DNA of 64,000 bases, from NCBI RefSeq assembly GCF_021531655.1, contig NZ_JADYUF010000015.1, forward strand, positions 6,822 through 70,821, in the 5' to 3' direction. Below, piece by piece: positions 18,124 through 27,215 of this stretch (positions are counted from its first letter, which is position 1; each line of letters begins with the position of its first letter). Under the pieces are notes generated by a model that did not search any database, was not told the DNA's origin, and saw nothing but the letters and a program-made list of their open reading frames with translations. This stretch comes from Leyella stercorea. Lineage in GTDB: Bacteria > Bacteroidota > Bacteroidia > Bacteroidales > Bacteroidaceae. The translations under genes and the position numbers were made by a program.

Positions 18124-19344
18124 ATGCCAACTATAAACCCGTTTGCCCGCCCGGTATATCTTATGGCTAAACCGGCGGGCAGTCTTTGCAATCTACGTTG
18201 CAAGTACTGCTATTACCTCGAAAAAAGCAAATTATACGACAAAAACGAGAAGCATATAATGAGCGACCAGCTGCTCGATAAGTTCATAAAGGACTATATC
18301 GAAGCGCAAACCATGCCCGAAGTGATGTTCACATGGCACGGTGGCGAAACTCTGATGCGTCCTATATCGTTCTACAAGAAGGCACTGCGACTGCAACAAC
18401 AGTATGCCGGAGGCCGACGCATCGACAACTGCATACAGACCAATGCCACTATGCTCACCGACGAATGGTGCAAATTCTTCCACGACAACAACTTCCTTGT
18501 AGGCGTATCGATTGACGGACCACAGGAGTTTCACGACGCCTATCGCAAGACAGCTACTGGCAGGCCTACATGGAACCAGGTGATGCGCGGCATAAGAATG
18601 CTCAATAAATACAATGTGGAATGGAACGCTCTTGCCGTTGTCAACAACCTGAATGTAGAGCATCCGCTTGAGTTCTACCACTTCTTCAAGGACATAAACT
18701 GCCACTTCATACAGTTCACACCTATCGTGGAGCGCATAGTCGACGACCGTGCCGACGGACTACAGCTCGCTCCGGGCATGACCGAAGGAGGACAAATGGC
18801 CGACTTCAGCATTACAGCCGAACAGTGGGGCACATTCCTCTGCACCATATTCGACGAATGGGTGCGTCACGACGTGGGCGAATATTTCATACAGCTGTTT
18901 GACAGCGCACTTGCCAATTGGGTTGGCGTTGCTCCAGGACTGTGTACAATGGCAGCCGAATGCGGACACGCTGGAGTAATGGAATACAATGGTGACGTGT
19001 ACTCATGCGACCACTTCGTCTATCCCGAGCATCGCCTCGGCAATCTTCGCGAAAGCACAGTGACGCAGATGATGTACTCAGCCAAGCAACGTGAGTTTGC
19101 CCGTATGAAGAAAGAGATGCTTCCGCAGCAATGCAAGGAGTGCGACGTTCTGTTCGCATGCCACGGCGAATGTCCCAAAAACCGATTCATAAACGACCGC
19201 TACGGCAATCCGGGACTCAACTATCTGTGTGCCGGCTATCACAAGTTCTTCAAGCACATAGCCCCATACATGGAGTTTATGAAGGGCGAACTGGCTGCCA
19301 AGCGACCGCCTGCAAATGTCATGAACTACATCGTCAGCAAGTAG
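18124..19344 (+). CDS. Anaerobic sulfatase-maturating enzyme (radical SAM/SPASM)
   Basis: The radical-SAM cluster motif CNLRCKYC is at residues 22-29, preceded by RPVYLMAKPAGS. FTWHGGETLMRP and VGVSIDGPQEFHDAYR are characteristic of anSME. The C-terminal SPASM region has cysteines in GLCTMAAECGHAG, YSCDHFVYPEHRLGN, QQCKECDVLFACHGECPKNR and YLCAGYHKFF, consistent with two auxiliary [4Fe-4S] clusters. It oxidises an active-site Ser or Cys of sulfatases to formylglycine. The 406-residue length is normal. No sulfatase gene is nearby, so its clients must be encoded elsewhere; sulfated-glycan use is typical of gut Bacteroidales. Confidence 0.92.
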   Translation: MPTINPFARPVYLMAKPAGSLCNLRCKYCYYLEKSKLYDKNEKHIMSDQLLDKFIKDYIEAQTMPEVMFTWHGGETLMRPISFYKKALRLQQQYAGGRRIDNCIQTNATMLTDEWCKFFHDNNFLVGVSIDGPQEFHDAYRKTATGRPTWNQVMRGIRMLNKYNVEWNALAVVNNLNVEHPLEFYHFFKDINCHFIQFTPIVERIVDDRADGLQLAPGMTEGGQMADFSITAEQWGTFLCTIFDEWVRHDVGEYFIQLFDSALANWVGVAPGLCTMAAECGHAGVMEYNGDVYSCDHFVYPEHRLGNLRESTVTQMMYSAKQREFARMKKEMLPQQCKECDVLFACHGECPKNRFINDRYGNPGLNYLCAGYHKFFKHIAPYMEFMKGELAAKRPPANVMNYIVSK

Positions 19345-19410
19345 CGATTATTGAATAGCTGTAGGCGTCATATCACAATATATTTCACAACGAGATTTGC
19401 CACACTATCA

Positions 19411-19525
19411 GAAGGACTCCTTTTACATTCCAAAAGGGGTCCTTTTGCATTCCAAAAGGATTCGTTTTGCATTCCAAAAGGAGTCCTTTTACAACCCAAA
19501 AGGACTCCTTCTGAAAAACGAAAGG
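19411..19525. repeat. 22-bp palindromic repeat array B
   Basis: Five exact 22-base units start at 19411, 19433, 19455, 19477 and 19499, with consensus AAAGGnnTCCTTTTGCATTCCA. The outermost arms (TCAGAAGGACTCCTTTT and its exact reverse complement at the other end) make 17-bp inverted termini. The array lies 65 bp past the maturase stop, in the convergent gap before rny. Confidence 0.8.
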
Positions 19526-19559
19526 AAAACGCCCTAAATACACATTATTATATATATAT

Positions 19560-19643
19560 GCAAACAAGCATTACATCTATGCAAACAAGCATTTATATAA
19601 GCAATCAAGCATCATATCTATGCAAGCAAGCATTATATATATA
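19560..19643. repeat. Tandem 20-22-bp AT-rich direct repeats
   Basis: Four head-to-tail copies of GCAAACAAGCATTAxATxTAT begin at 19560, 19581, 19601 and 19622, with a few substitutions. They lie between array B and the rny terminator. Confidence 0.7.
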
Positions 19644-19649
19644 CAAAAC

Positions 19650-19694
19650 AGCGAAAGCCCCCAAGAAGCATAAAACTTCTTGGGGGCTTTCGCT
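19650..19694. terminator. Bidirectional terminator between maturase and rny
   Basis: A perfect 19-bp stem (19650-19668 with 19676-19694) has a 7-nt loop. It is GC-rich at its centre and has T-rich sequence on both outer sides. Confidence 0.85.
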
Positions 19695-19714
19695 ATATCT
19701 TCGTTTTTCAGTAT

Positions 19715-21247
19715 TTACTTGGCGTAAGCTACCGAACGTGTTTCGCGTATTACGGTGATCTTTACCTGACCAGGATATGTCATTTCGGTCTGTATCTTGT
19801 TGGCAATCTCGCCCGACAACTTCTCTGTTTCCTTATCGTCCATCTTGTCGGCACCCACAATTACGCGCAACTCACGACCAGCCTGTATGGCATATGTCTT
19901 TGTCACGCCAGGATAAGACATTGCTATTGCCTCCAGATCGTTAAGGCGCTTGATGTAAGCCTCTACGATTTCACGACGTGCACCGGGTCGTGCACCAGAG
20001 ATAGCATCGCACACCTGAACGATAGGAGCCAACAATGTGTTCATTTCCATTTCATCGTGGTGAGCACCAATGGCATTGCAGATGTCCGGTTTCTCCTTAT
20101 ACTTCTCAGCTATCTTGGCACCATAGAGTGCGTGCGGCAATTCGCTCTCCTCGTCAGGCACCTTGCCTATATCGTGCAACAAGCCTGCTCGCTTCGCCTT
20201 CTTGGGATTAAGACCAAGCTCAGCAGCCATAACAGCACAGAGATTGGCTGTCTCGCGTGCGTGCTGCAGAAGATTCTGACCGTAAGACGAACGATACTTC
20301 ATCTTGCCGACAATACGTATGAGTTCGGGATGCAGTCCGTGTATGCCAAGGTCGATGGCTGTACGCTTACCGGTCTCGATTATTTCGTTGTCAAGCTGCT
20401 TCTTTACCTTAGCCACAACTTCCTCGATACGTGCAGGATGAATACGTCCGTCGGCTACAAGCTGATGCAGAGCCAAGCGACAAACCTCACGACGTACCGG
20501 GTCGAAGGCTGATATTACGATAGCCTCAGGGGTGTCGTCCACTACGATTTCCACACCGGTGGCAGCCTCAAGAGCGCGGATGTTACGTCCCTCACGGCCA
20601 ATGATACGACCCTTTACTTCGTCGTTGTCAATGTGGAATACGCTCACTGAATTCTCAATTGCAGTCTCAGTAGCCACACGCTGGATTGTCTGTATGACGA
20701 TTTTCTTAGCCTGTGTATTGGCGTTGAGCTTTGCCTCGTCCATAATCTCGTTGATGTAGCTTGCGGCATCGGTACGAGCCTCGTCCTTCAAACTCTCTAC
20801 AAGACGGTTCTTGGCTTCCTCTGCGCTCAGCCCCGAGAGTTCCTCAAGCTTCTCACGCTCCTTGGTCTGCATCTTGTCAAGCTCCTCCTGCTTGATAGCC
20901 AGAAGTTTCTTCTCGTTGTCAATGCGCTGCTGGCACTGCTCAACCTCCTGCTTACGGCGTCCAAGTTCCTCCTGTCGCTGATTGAGCGAAATCTCACGCT
21001 GCTTCAGACGGTTCTCGTTCTGCTGAATCTTCTGGTTGCGCTGCTGCACCTCCTTTTCAAGTTCCGACTTCTTGTTGAGGAACTTCTCCTTTACCTCCAA
21101 GAGCTTTTTCTCTTTCAAAACTTCAGCCTCCTTAGTAGCGGCTGCTATCATTTCATTATATTTTCCCTTTATATAGCGGAAAACAGCATAGCCTGCGGCA
21201 ACCACTACGACGAGTGCCACTAAGGCTGTGATTAATATACCAAACAT
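19715..21247 (-). CDS. rny: Ribonuclease Y
   Basis: The order of parts is that of RNase Y. An N-terminal membrane helix (about 4-24) leads into a long charged coiled coil (about 30-170), then a KH domain with [21 protein letters not shown] (about 213-233). An HD domain follows, with [17 protein letters not shown] and [16 protein letters not shown] holding the metal-binding His-Asp. The 510-residue length is typical. It is a membrane-anchored endoribonuclease that starts mRNA decay. It follows zapA on the same strand after 115 bp. Confidence 0.96.
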   Translation of the reverse strand: MFGILITALVALVVVVAAGYAVFRYIKGKYNEMIAAATKEAEVLKEKKLLEVKEKFLNKKSELEKEVQQRNQKIQQNENRLKQREISLNQRQEELGRRKQEVEQCQQRIDNEKKLLAIKQEELDKMQTKEREKLEELSGLSAEEAKNRLVESLKDEARTDAASYINEIMDEAKLNANTQAKKIVIQTIQRVATETAIENSVSVFHIDNDEVKGRIIGREGRNIRALEAATGVEIVVDDTPEAIVISAFDPVRREVCRLALHQLVADGRIHPARIEEVVAKVKKQLDNEIIETGKRTAIDLGIHGLHPELIRIVGKMKYRSSYGQNLLQHARETANLCAVMAAELGLNPKKAKRAGLLHDIGKVPDEESELPHALYGAKIAEKYKEKPDICNAIGAHHDEMEMNTLLAPIVQVCDAISGARPGARREIVEAYIKRLNDLEAIAMSYPGVTKTYAIQAGRELRVIVGADKMDDKETEKLSGEIANKIQTEMTYPGQVKITVIRETRSVAYAK

Positions 21248-21361
21248 ATTCTTTAGTTACTTGTTACTTTATTATGTTCTTGTTATTTCTTTTGTTATAT
21301 AGATTTTGCAGGTTCTGTCTACCGATTAAGTCAAAGTATGCAAAACTCCTACCCTTCAGGC

Positions 21362-21676
21362 TTACGCCTTCAGAGCATCCTCTATTTCCGAAGTCAATTG
21401 TGAGATTACGTCACGATAAGGTTGTGTATCGTTGCGCGAAAGCTCCATCTCATAGCGCAAGGCTATGTCGACGAGCGCCATATAAAAGATTTCTTTCATA
21501 TTTACGGGTCCTTTATATCTCGCTGCATACGTATTTATCGTATTTGTGATAAGACTTGCGGCATCGCGATACAGTGGTTCGTCCTCCGGACGCACGTTGA
21601 CTGGTATGTCTGTATCATAGACATGCAGCCTTATCCTAAGTTTCTCTGATTTGTCTTCAGCCATATTGCTCTGCAA
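21362..21676 (-). CDS. zapA: Cell division protein ZapA
   Basis: The 104-residue protein reads KLRIRLHVYDTDIPVNVRPEDEPLYRDAASLITNTINTYAARY, the N-terminal ZapA head, followed by MALVDIALRYEMEL and a short C-terminal helix. ZapA tetramers bundle FtsZ filaments at the division ring. It lies between a 99-residue coiled-coil gene and rny on the same strand, an arrangement I remember as common in Bacteroidales. It is likely transcribed from the promoter at 22054-22061. Confidence 0.9.
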   Translation of the reverse strand: MQSNMAEDKSEKLRIRLHVYDTDIPVNVRPEDEPLYRDAASLITNTINTYAARYKGPVNMKEIFYMALVDIALRYEMELSRNDTQPYRDVISQLTSEIEDALKA

Positions 21677-21735
21677 TGATTTGTCACATCGGCTACTATT
21701 GGCGCTTTACAGTCGCCAGTTGGGTCCGACTATGG

Positions 21736-22035
21736 TTACTTGTCGCTCTCGCCAAGCAGCGTTATGCACTTGTCGACTTGGCGTATCAAGCGTGCTATTC
21801 GCTTTTGCGCTGTCTCCATATCGCCGTCGGTTATAGTCACCATACGTGCCAGTTTAAGACTATCGTAGTCTGCACGCAGTTGTGCAAGCTGCTTCTCCAA
21901 CGCATCCACTTTGGCAGCCTGGCTGTCGATAGTGGCCTGCAAAGCAGTATTCCGTTCCTTCAGTTCTTCATACTGAAGTATCATCTGCCTGACACGTGTA
22001 GTGAAAAGGTTGATTGAGTTGGAGTCAGCTACCAT
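21736..22035 (-). CDS. Coiled-coil protein upstream of ZapA, ZapB-like
   Basis: This 99-residue protein is largely a heptad-patterned coiled coil (about residues 17-60, YEELKERNTALQATIDSQAAKVDALEKQLAQLRADY), followed by a polar C-terminal helix containing TAQKRIARLIRQVDKCITLL. No enzymatic motif is visible. Its size, helix content and place 59 bp before zapA suggest a division-ring accessory protein analogous to ZapB. This is inference from context, not recognised homology. Confidence 0.75.
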   Translation of the reverse strand: MVADSNSINLFTTRVRQMILQYEELKERNTALQATIDSQAAKVDALEKQLAQLRADYDSLKLARMVTITDGDMETAQKRIARLIRQVDKCITLLGESDK

Positions 22036-22053
22036 TTTGCTACGTTTTGATTA

Positions 22054-22061
22054 CAAAATTA
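22054..22061 (-). promoter_or_regulatory. -7 box TAATTTTG for the zapA-rny gene group
   Basis: On the minus strand this reads TAATTTTG, 19 bp before the coiled-coil gene, so the leader is very short. Confidence 0.5.
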
Positions 22062-22117
22062 GTTTATTTTTGCGAATGTCACAAAAATATAGACAGTTTT
22101 CTACATTTCTGCCATTA

Positions 22118-22750
22118 TTATTTTTTAGGCGCACCGTCCTCTGCTGCCTTGGGTTCTTTCTTGGCAAGCATCACCACTTGGTACACAAAATCAGTAGTCC
22201 ACTTTTGGGTGAATCCAAGACGATGATTGTATTGACGCACAGCCAATACCGACTTCAATACGGCAGCGTCTGAATAGTCGTTCTTGTTGAATATTCCGTC
22301 AACAGTCTTCTCGGTCATCTTGTACAGAGCACTCTTGAAAATCGAGGGCAGGCGCAGCTTGAACTTCATAAGGTTACCCATAAGCATCATCAAGTCCTGT
22401 GTGAAACCCTGGAACTGTACAAGATAAGCCTGCACGTCCTGCAGTTTGCGGCAGTTCTTGCGTACGCTCTGGTCTATTTCCTTAAAGAAGCTGTCGTCAG
22501 TGCCATATATCTCCTTCATCATCTTGCGACAAGCGGTCTTCTCCCCTACTCCAAGCTTGTTGTTAACAGTAGGAATGTGTAGCGTAGTCTTAAACACTCG
22601 CAAGTCGGGCAGAGCCGCAAGATTGGTAATACCAACATTAGAAGCTATTGTAGCCTGGAAGTAAACCCTAACAAGGTTCATATAATCTTCCATTCCACCA
22701 GTGTTCTTATCGTCGTTTTTCTTTCCGAAAATCTTTGAAAAAAGTCCCAT
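22118..22750 (-). CDS. Conserved-looking protein of unknown function
   Basis: The 210-residue soluble protein starts MGLFSKIFGKKNDDK and ends in a basic, Ala/Lys-rich tail. No signal peptide or catalytic motif is visible; predicted content is mostly helical. Segments such as LRVFKTTLHIPTVNNKLGVGEKTACRKMMKEIYG look constrained. It has its own promoter (22802-22809), is divergent from rfbA, and its stop lies 83 bp before the start of the coiled-coil gene downstream. I do not recognise the family and infer no function. Confidence 0.7.
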   Translation of the reverse strand: MGLFSKIFGKKNDDKNTGGMEDYMNLVRVYFQATIASNVGITNLAALPDLRVFKTTLHIPTVNNKLGVGEKTACRKMMKEIYGTDDSFFKEIDQSVRKNCRKLQDVQAYLVQFQGFTQDLMMLMGNLMKFKLRLPSIFKSALYKMTEKTVDGIFNKNDYSDAAVLKSVLAVRQYNHRLGFTQKWTTDFVYQVVMLAKKEPKAAEDGAPKK

Positions 22751-22801
22751 AATTGATTTTATAATGTTTGATTATCTTTATATTTTGATGATTATTTCTT
22801 G

Positions 22802-22809
22802 CAAAATTA
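22802..22809 (-). promoter_or_regulatory. -7 box TAATTTTG for the 210-residue protein gene
   Basis: The minus-strand sequence is TAATTTTG, 52 bp upstream of the start. It sits in the divergent intergenic region shared with rfbA. Confidence 0.5.
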
Positions 22810-22924
22810 CAAAAAAATATCAAACAGACAAGTTTTTTCACCCCCTATGCTACAATATTTGCCCTTTTTAGTTACATATTATATTTTTAAAGCTACAAAC
22901 ACATCGTAAACCAACAAAAAGTAG

Positions 22925-22932
22925 TATCTTTG
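22925..22932 (+). promoter_or_regulatory. -7 box TATCTTTG for rfbA
   Basis: It is a perfect TAnnTTTG match followed by TACA, 55 bp before the rfbA start. Confidence 0.6.
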
Positions 22933-22987
22933 TACACATTTAACACATTAGTTATTAAAAAGAGTAATACAACCAAACCACCCACAT

Positions 22988-23866
22988 ATGAAAGGAATCG
23001 TTTTAGCAGGTGGATCGGGTACACGCCTCTACCCTATCACCAAGGGCATAAGCAAGCAGCTTATACCAATATTCGACAAGCCGATGATATATTATCCTAT
23101 ATCAGTGCTAATGCTTGCAGATATTAAGGACATCCTTATCATTTCAACTCCTGCCGATCTTCCGTCGTTCAAGCGCCTGCTGGGCGATGGCAGCGACTTT
23201 GGCGTACACTTTGAGTATGCCGAACAGCCCTATCCCGGCGGTCTGGCTCAGGCTTTTATCATTGGCGAGGAGTTTGTTGGCGATGATTCTGTATGCCTTG
23301 TATTGGGCGACAATATATTCTATGGTGCCGGATTCTCACAACTTCTGCATGAGAGTGTGCTCAATGCCGAGAAGGATGGCAACGCTACTGTATTCGGTTA
23401 TTACGTCAACGACCCTGAGCGTTATGGCGTTGCCGAGTTTGACAGCAACGGCAATTGCCTCAGTATCGAGGAAAAACCCGAACATCCGAAGAGCAATTAC
23501 GCTGTTGTTGGACTCTATTTCTACCCCAACAGCGTCGTGAACATTGCCAAAACAATAAAGCCAAGCAAGCGAGGAGAGCTCGAAATCACAACAGTAAATC
23601 AAGAATATCTGAAACATGACAACCTGAAAGTAAAGACTCTGCAGCGCGGTTTTGCATGGCTCGATACCGGAACACACGACAGTCTGTCGGAAGCAAGCAC
23701 ATTCATTGAAGTCATTGAGAAGCGTCAGGGCCTTAAGGTAGCTTGCCTCGAAGAAATTGCATACAAGAAAGGATGGATAACAGCTCAACGACTCCAGGAA
23801 GTAGCAGAGCCAATGAGCAAAAACGAATATGGCAAATACCTGCTGCGACTCGCCGATGAAGGCTAA
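22988..23866 (+). CDS. rfbA: Glucose-1-phosphate thymidylyltransferase
   Basis: The N-terminus [39 protein letters not shown] is the nucleotidyltransferase signature with the GxGxR loop and the catalytic-site Lys. VLGDNIFYG and [19 protein letters not shown] are further RmlA blocks. The length of 292 is exactly the family norm. It makes dTDP-glucose, the first step to dTDP-rhamnose. The Wzc-type kinase gene follows after 84 bp, linking it to surface polysaccharide production, but rfbB, rfbC and rfbD are not in the window. Confidence 0.96.
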   Translation: MKGIVLAGGSGTRLYPITKGISKQLIPIFDKPMIYYPISVLMLADIKDILIISTPADLPSFKRLLGDGSDFGVHFEYAEQPYPGGLAQAFIIGEEFVGDDSVCLVLGDNIFYGAGFSQLLHESVLNAEKDGNATVFGYYVNDPERYGVAEFDSNGNCLSIEEKPEHPKSNYAVVGLYFYPNSVVNIAKTIKPSKRGELEITTVNQEYLKHDNLKVKTLQRGFAWLDTGTHDSLSEASTFIEVIEKRQGLKVACLEEIAYKKGWITAQRLQEVAEPMSKNEYGKYLLRLADEG

Positions 23867-23950
23867 ACCGCAGCATACAACCACACATTATCCCGCACAG
23901 AGGTAGTGCCTCTAAAACAAAATTCAAAGAGAAATAATATATCCAAAGAA

Positions 23951-26473
23951 ATGGAAGAGAATAACCACATTGTACAACACAATTCACAACAAGACGTAGA
24001 GGAGTCTTCGTCAATCAATCTGCAACTCATATACAAGACACTGGTGCTCAACTGGCAGTGGTTTGTATTGTCGGTAATCGTATGTCTAGGCTTGGCGTTC
24101 TGCTATCTGAGATACGCCACTCCTATATATCAGGCAAGCGTAAAGTTGCTTATCAAGGACGACGACTCTCAAACTTCACGCTCGGGCAAGAGCGCATTGA
24201 TGACATCAAGCACGCTCGGCATCATGACCAACTCGGCTGGTATCGACAACGAGATGGAGATACTCAAGTCGGCAAGACTTGCCGAACAGACTTGTCGCGA
24301 CCTCAAACTGTATGTCACATATAAGAAAGAGGGACGCATCAAGGACAATATTATATATGGTAATGAGCCGATAAGAGCAGATATTGACCCTATACATCTT
24401 GAGAAACTCAAGTTCCCAGTATTCCTTGAAGTCAAATATCAGGATGGCAGATACCACATTACGGGCAAGTACAAGAACATATCGGACAACGACGAAAGCG
24501 CCAAGCCGGTGAAATATACTATCGACCGTACTGCCGACCGTCTGCCTTTCAGCATCAACACAAGCGTCGGCATCATCTCGCTCAAGCGCACCGAAGCCAA
24601 AGCTCTGCCCGAAGGCAAGGTTCTGAAGATTTGTATCATGTCGCCGACTATGGCTGCAGTGAAATATACGAAGAGTCTTTCGGTAAGCCAGACGTCAAAG
24701 ACTACTACTATCGCACAGCTTGTATTGAATGACGAAATGCCCAAACGTGCCACCGACTATCTTAAGCAGTTGGCTGAATGCTACAACCGTCAGGCCAATG
24801 AGGACAAGAACGAGATAGCTCTGCGTACCGAACAGTTCATCAATACTCGTCTGGAGAAGATTAACAGCGAGCTTGGACAGACTGAAGGCAATCTCGAATC
24901 GACCAAACGTCATTATCGTATTGTCGACCCGAAGATTAATTCTACATCGGCAGTAGCCAATACCGACGCTTTCAATCAGAAACTTGCAGAGATGAATACA
25001 CAGATAGAACTGCTGTATAGCATCACCGAGTACATGAACGAACCGTCCAACAAGTACCAGACTCTACCTTCTAATGTAGGCTTAACCGACCCTACTGCAG
25101 CCAACCTCATCAACAAATACAATGAGATTGTTATGCAGCGCAACCGCCTGTTGCGTAGTGCAAGCGAGACTTCTCCAGCCGTATTGCCGCTCACAGCACA
25201 ACTCGACGAACTGACATCGAGCATTCGTCGCGCTATGAGTCAGGCTCAACGCAACAACGAAATTCAGCGTAACAGCATTCAGCAGCAGTTCAACACCTAT
25301 GCAAGCCAGATTGCTTCTACCCCTGAGCAGGAACGTATTCTTACTCAGATAGGTCGCCAGCAGGAGGTAAAGTCGGGTCTGTATCTTATGTTATTGCAAA
25401 AACGTGAGGAGAACTCGATCTCACTTGCTGCCACTGCCGATAAAGGTAAACTGATTGACGAACCGCAATACAATGGCAAGATAAGTCCCAAGGGTGCTAT
25501 AATCCTTCTCATTGCGCTTGTTCTGGGACTTGCTATTCCTGTCGGAATATTGTTCATCATCAAATTCTTCCGATACAAGATAGAGGGTCACGACGATGTA
25601 GCAAGCCTCACATCGCTGCCCATTATCGGTGACGTTGCAATTGCAAGCGACACTGCAAAGACAAAGGCCGACATCGTGATACATGAGAACGAGAACAATC
25701 TTATGGAAGAAATATTCCGCTCAATGCGTAGTAATATCCAATTCCTGTTGCCCGAAGGCAAGAAGACCGTGATGTTCACATCTACCACATCGGGCGAAGG
25801 CAAGACGTTCACAGCAGCCAATCTGGCAGTAAGCTTTGCTCTGCTAGACAAGAAAGTGATACTTATTGGTCTTGACATACGCAAGCCTCGACTTGCCGAA
25901 CTGTTCGAAATCAACGACTATCGACATGGTATTACCAATCTGCTTGTAAAGTCTGAGCCTACAGAAGCTGACATTGACAGCCAGATTATACCTTCAGGTG
26001 TCAACAAGAACCTCGATCTCTTGATGGCAGGACCAATCCCGCCAAACCCAGCCGAGCTTGTTACACGCAAGTCGCTCGACGCTATATTCGACATACTCAA
26101 GCAGAAATACGACTACGTGATTATCGATACAGCTCCTGTAGGACTCGTTACTGACACATTGCAGATAGCCCGTGTTGCCGACCTTACAGTATATATGTGT
26201 CGCGCCGACTACACTCCAAAGTCAAGTTTCAACCTCATCAACGGCCTGAGTTCAGATCATAAGCTGCCAAAGGTGTCTATCGTTATCAACGGTATCGACA
26301 TGTCGAAGAAGAAATACGGCTACTATTACGGCTATGGCAAGTACGGCAAGTACGGACAATACGGCAATAGTGGTAGCAATGTTGGTTATGGTAGCTTTGG
26401 ATCGTACGGAAGTTATGGCAACTACAGCAACAGCGGCTATGGCAACAAGAACGACAAGTCAATAAAAGCATAA
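23951..26473 (+). CDS. Wzc-type polysaccharide co-polymerase / BY-kinase
   Basis: From the ATG at 23951 the protein has 840 residues. A first membrane helix (about 32-52) follows an acidic N-terminus. A large periplasmic region with a Wzz domain and long coiled coil extends to about 500. A second helix (about 520-540) leads to the cytoplasmic kinase. Its Walker A is STTSGEGKT (about 611-619), the A' motif is VILIGLDIRKPRL, and YVIIDTAPVG is Walker B. The C-terminus (about 785-835) is a striking Tyr/Gly/Ser tail with more than a dozen tyrosines, the expected autophosphorylation cluster. It controls polysaccharide chain length and export with a Wza-like partner. An open frame upstream to 23906 has no supporting signal. 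Confidence 0.93.
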   Translation: MEENNHIVQHNSQQDVEESSSINLQLIYKTLVLNWQWFVLSVIVCLGLAFCYLRYATPIYQASVKLLIKDDDSQTSRSGKSALMTSSTLGIMTNSAGIDNEMEILKSARLAEQTCRDLKLYVTYKKEGRIKDNIIYGNEPIRADIDPIHLEKLKFPVFLEVKYQDGRYHITGKYKNISDNDESAKPVKYTIDRTADRLPFSINTSVGIISLKRTEAKALPEGKVLKICIMSPTMAAVKYTKSLSVSQTSKTTTIAQLVLNDEMPKRATDYLKQLAECYNRQANEDKNEIALRTEQFINTRLEKINSELGQTEGNLESTKRHYRIVDPKINSTSAVANTDAFNQKLAEMNTQIELLYSITEYMNEPSNKYQTLPSNVGLTDPTAANLINKYNEIVMQRNRLLRSASETSPAVLPLTAQLDELTSSIRRAMSQAQRNNEIQRNSIQQQFNTYASQIASTPEQERILTQIGRQQEVKSGLYLMLLQKREENSISLAATADKGKLIDEPQYNGKISPKGAIILLIALVLGLAIPVGILFIIKFFRYKIEGHDDVASLTSLPIIGDVAIASDTAKTKADIVIHENENNLMEEIFRSMRSNIQFLLPEGKKTVMFTSTTSGEGKTFTAANLAVSFALLDKKVILIGLDIRKPRLAELFEINDYRHGITNLLVKSEPTEADIDSQIIPSGVNKNLDLLMAGPIPPNPAELVTRKSLDAIFDILKQKYDYVIIDTAPVGLVTDTLQIARVADLTVYMCRADYTPKSSFNLINGLSSDHKLPKVSIVINGIDMSKKKYGYYYGYGKYGKYGQYGNSGSNVGYGSFGSYGSYGNYSNSGYGNKNDKSIKA

Positions 26474-26515
26474 CAAAAATAGACATTATATAATAAGTAC
26501 ATACATTATATATAT

Positions 26516-26947
26516 ATGGTAATTGCATTAGACTTCGACGGTACTATTGTCGAACATAAATATCCTGCGATTGGCGAGGAGATTCCTTTCGCTACCGAAA
26601 CGATTCGTATGCTCATTGCCGAACGCCATAAAGTGATATTGTGGAGCGTACGTGAGGGTAAGCTTTTGGACGAAGCTGTCAACTGGTGTCGCGAACGTGG
26701 CATTGAATTTTATGCCGTCAACCGCGACTATCCGGAAGAGACAATGACCAACAACAATCATTTCTCGCGCAAGCTGAAAGCAGATCTGTTTATCGACGAT
26801 CGCAACCTTGGTGGACTGCCCGACTGGGGATTGATTTACCAAATGGTGCACAACAATATGACATGGAATGACGTGATACGCAATGCACGTCCTTCGCTCA
26901 ATTCGCACGAGGCTCCAAAGCGCAAGAAGAAGTGGGGAATCTTCTAA
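26516..26947 (+). CDS. Small HAD-family hydrolase, BT0820-like
   Basis: The 143-residue protein opens VIALDFDGTIVEHKYP, the HAD motif I with both aspartates (Asp6 and Asp8). VILWSVREGKLLDEAVNWC holds a Ser in the motif II position and ADLFIDDRNLGGLPDW is motif IV. There is no cap domain of size, so a small phosphatase is likely. Its length and pattern match what I recall of the B. thetaiotaomicron BT0820 group. It follows the Wzc-type gene after 42 bp on the same strand, but a functional link to polysaccharide synthesis is only positional. A strong terminator follows. Confidence 0.85.
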   Translation: MVIALDFDGTIVEHKYPAIGEEIPFATETIRMLIAERHKVILWSVREGKLLDEAVNWCRERGIEFYAVNRDYPEETMTNNNHFSRKLKADLFIDDRNLGGLPDWGLIYQMVHNNMTWNDVIRNARPSLNSHEAPKRKKKWGIF

Positions 26948-26981
26948 AAAAACAATCTCCACTTTAAAACATAAAAGCAAC

Positions 26982-27045
26982 AAATACGCAAATATTTGAG
27001 TTCAATACGGTAATTAAGGACTCAAACGTTTGCGTATTTTTTATT
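26982..27045 (+). terminator. Terminator after the HAD gene
   Basis: The arms AAATACGCAAA...TTGAGTT and ACTCAA...TTTGCGTATTT pair over about 18 bp with a small internal loop and are followed by TTTTTATTTTT. The right arm also holds the TTTG used as -33 box of the next gene. Confidence 0.8.
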
Positions 27046-27060
27046 TTTACACTATATTTG
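27029..27060 (+). promoter_or_regulatory. Promoter of the C10 protease gene (-33 TTTG, -7 TATATTTG)
   Basis: TTTG at 27029-27032 and TATATTTG at 27053-27060 are separated by 20 bp, matching the Bacteroidetes primary sigma consensus. The predicted 5' leader is about 150 nt and contains the 22-bp repeats at 27131. Confidence 0.65.
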
Positions 27061-27130
27061 CATTATTGCATTGACAACGCAACAAAATCCAAACAAGCCC
27101 ACACAATGCCCCGGTTTGTTATACATACAT

Positions 27131-27194
27131 GTAAAGCGATATAGAGAAACATATAAAGCGATATAGACAAACATATAAAGCTATAAAGAGAAAG
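27131..27194. repeat. Tandem 22-bp repeats in the protease leader
   Basis: Two near-identical 22-bp units (27131-27152 and 27153-27174; core TAAAGCGATATAGAxAAACAT) are followed by a diverged third. They lie in the 5' untranslated region just before the C10 protease. Confidence 0.7.
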
Positions 27195-27215
27195 AAAAAC
27201 CAGAACAATTAATAT

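Noticed and set aside
19411..19525. CRISPR array
   Set aside because: Units are contiguous every 22 bases with linkers of only 6-7 nt; there is no spacer of normal size and no cas gene.
21247..21362. 6S RNA between zapA and rny
   Set aside because: The gap is only 115 bp and shows no long closed stem with a central bubble.
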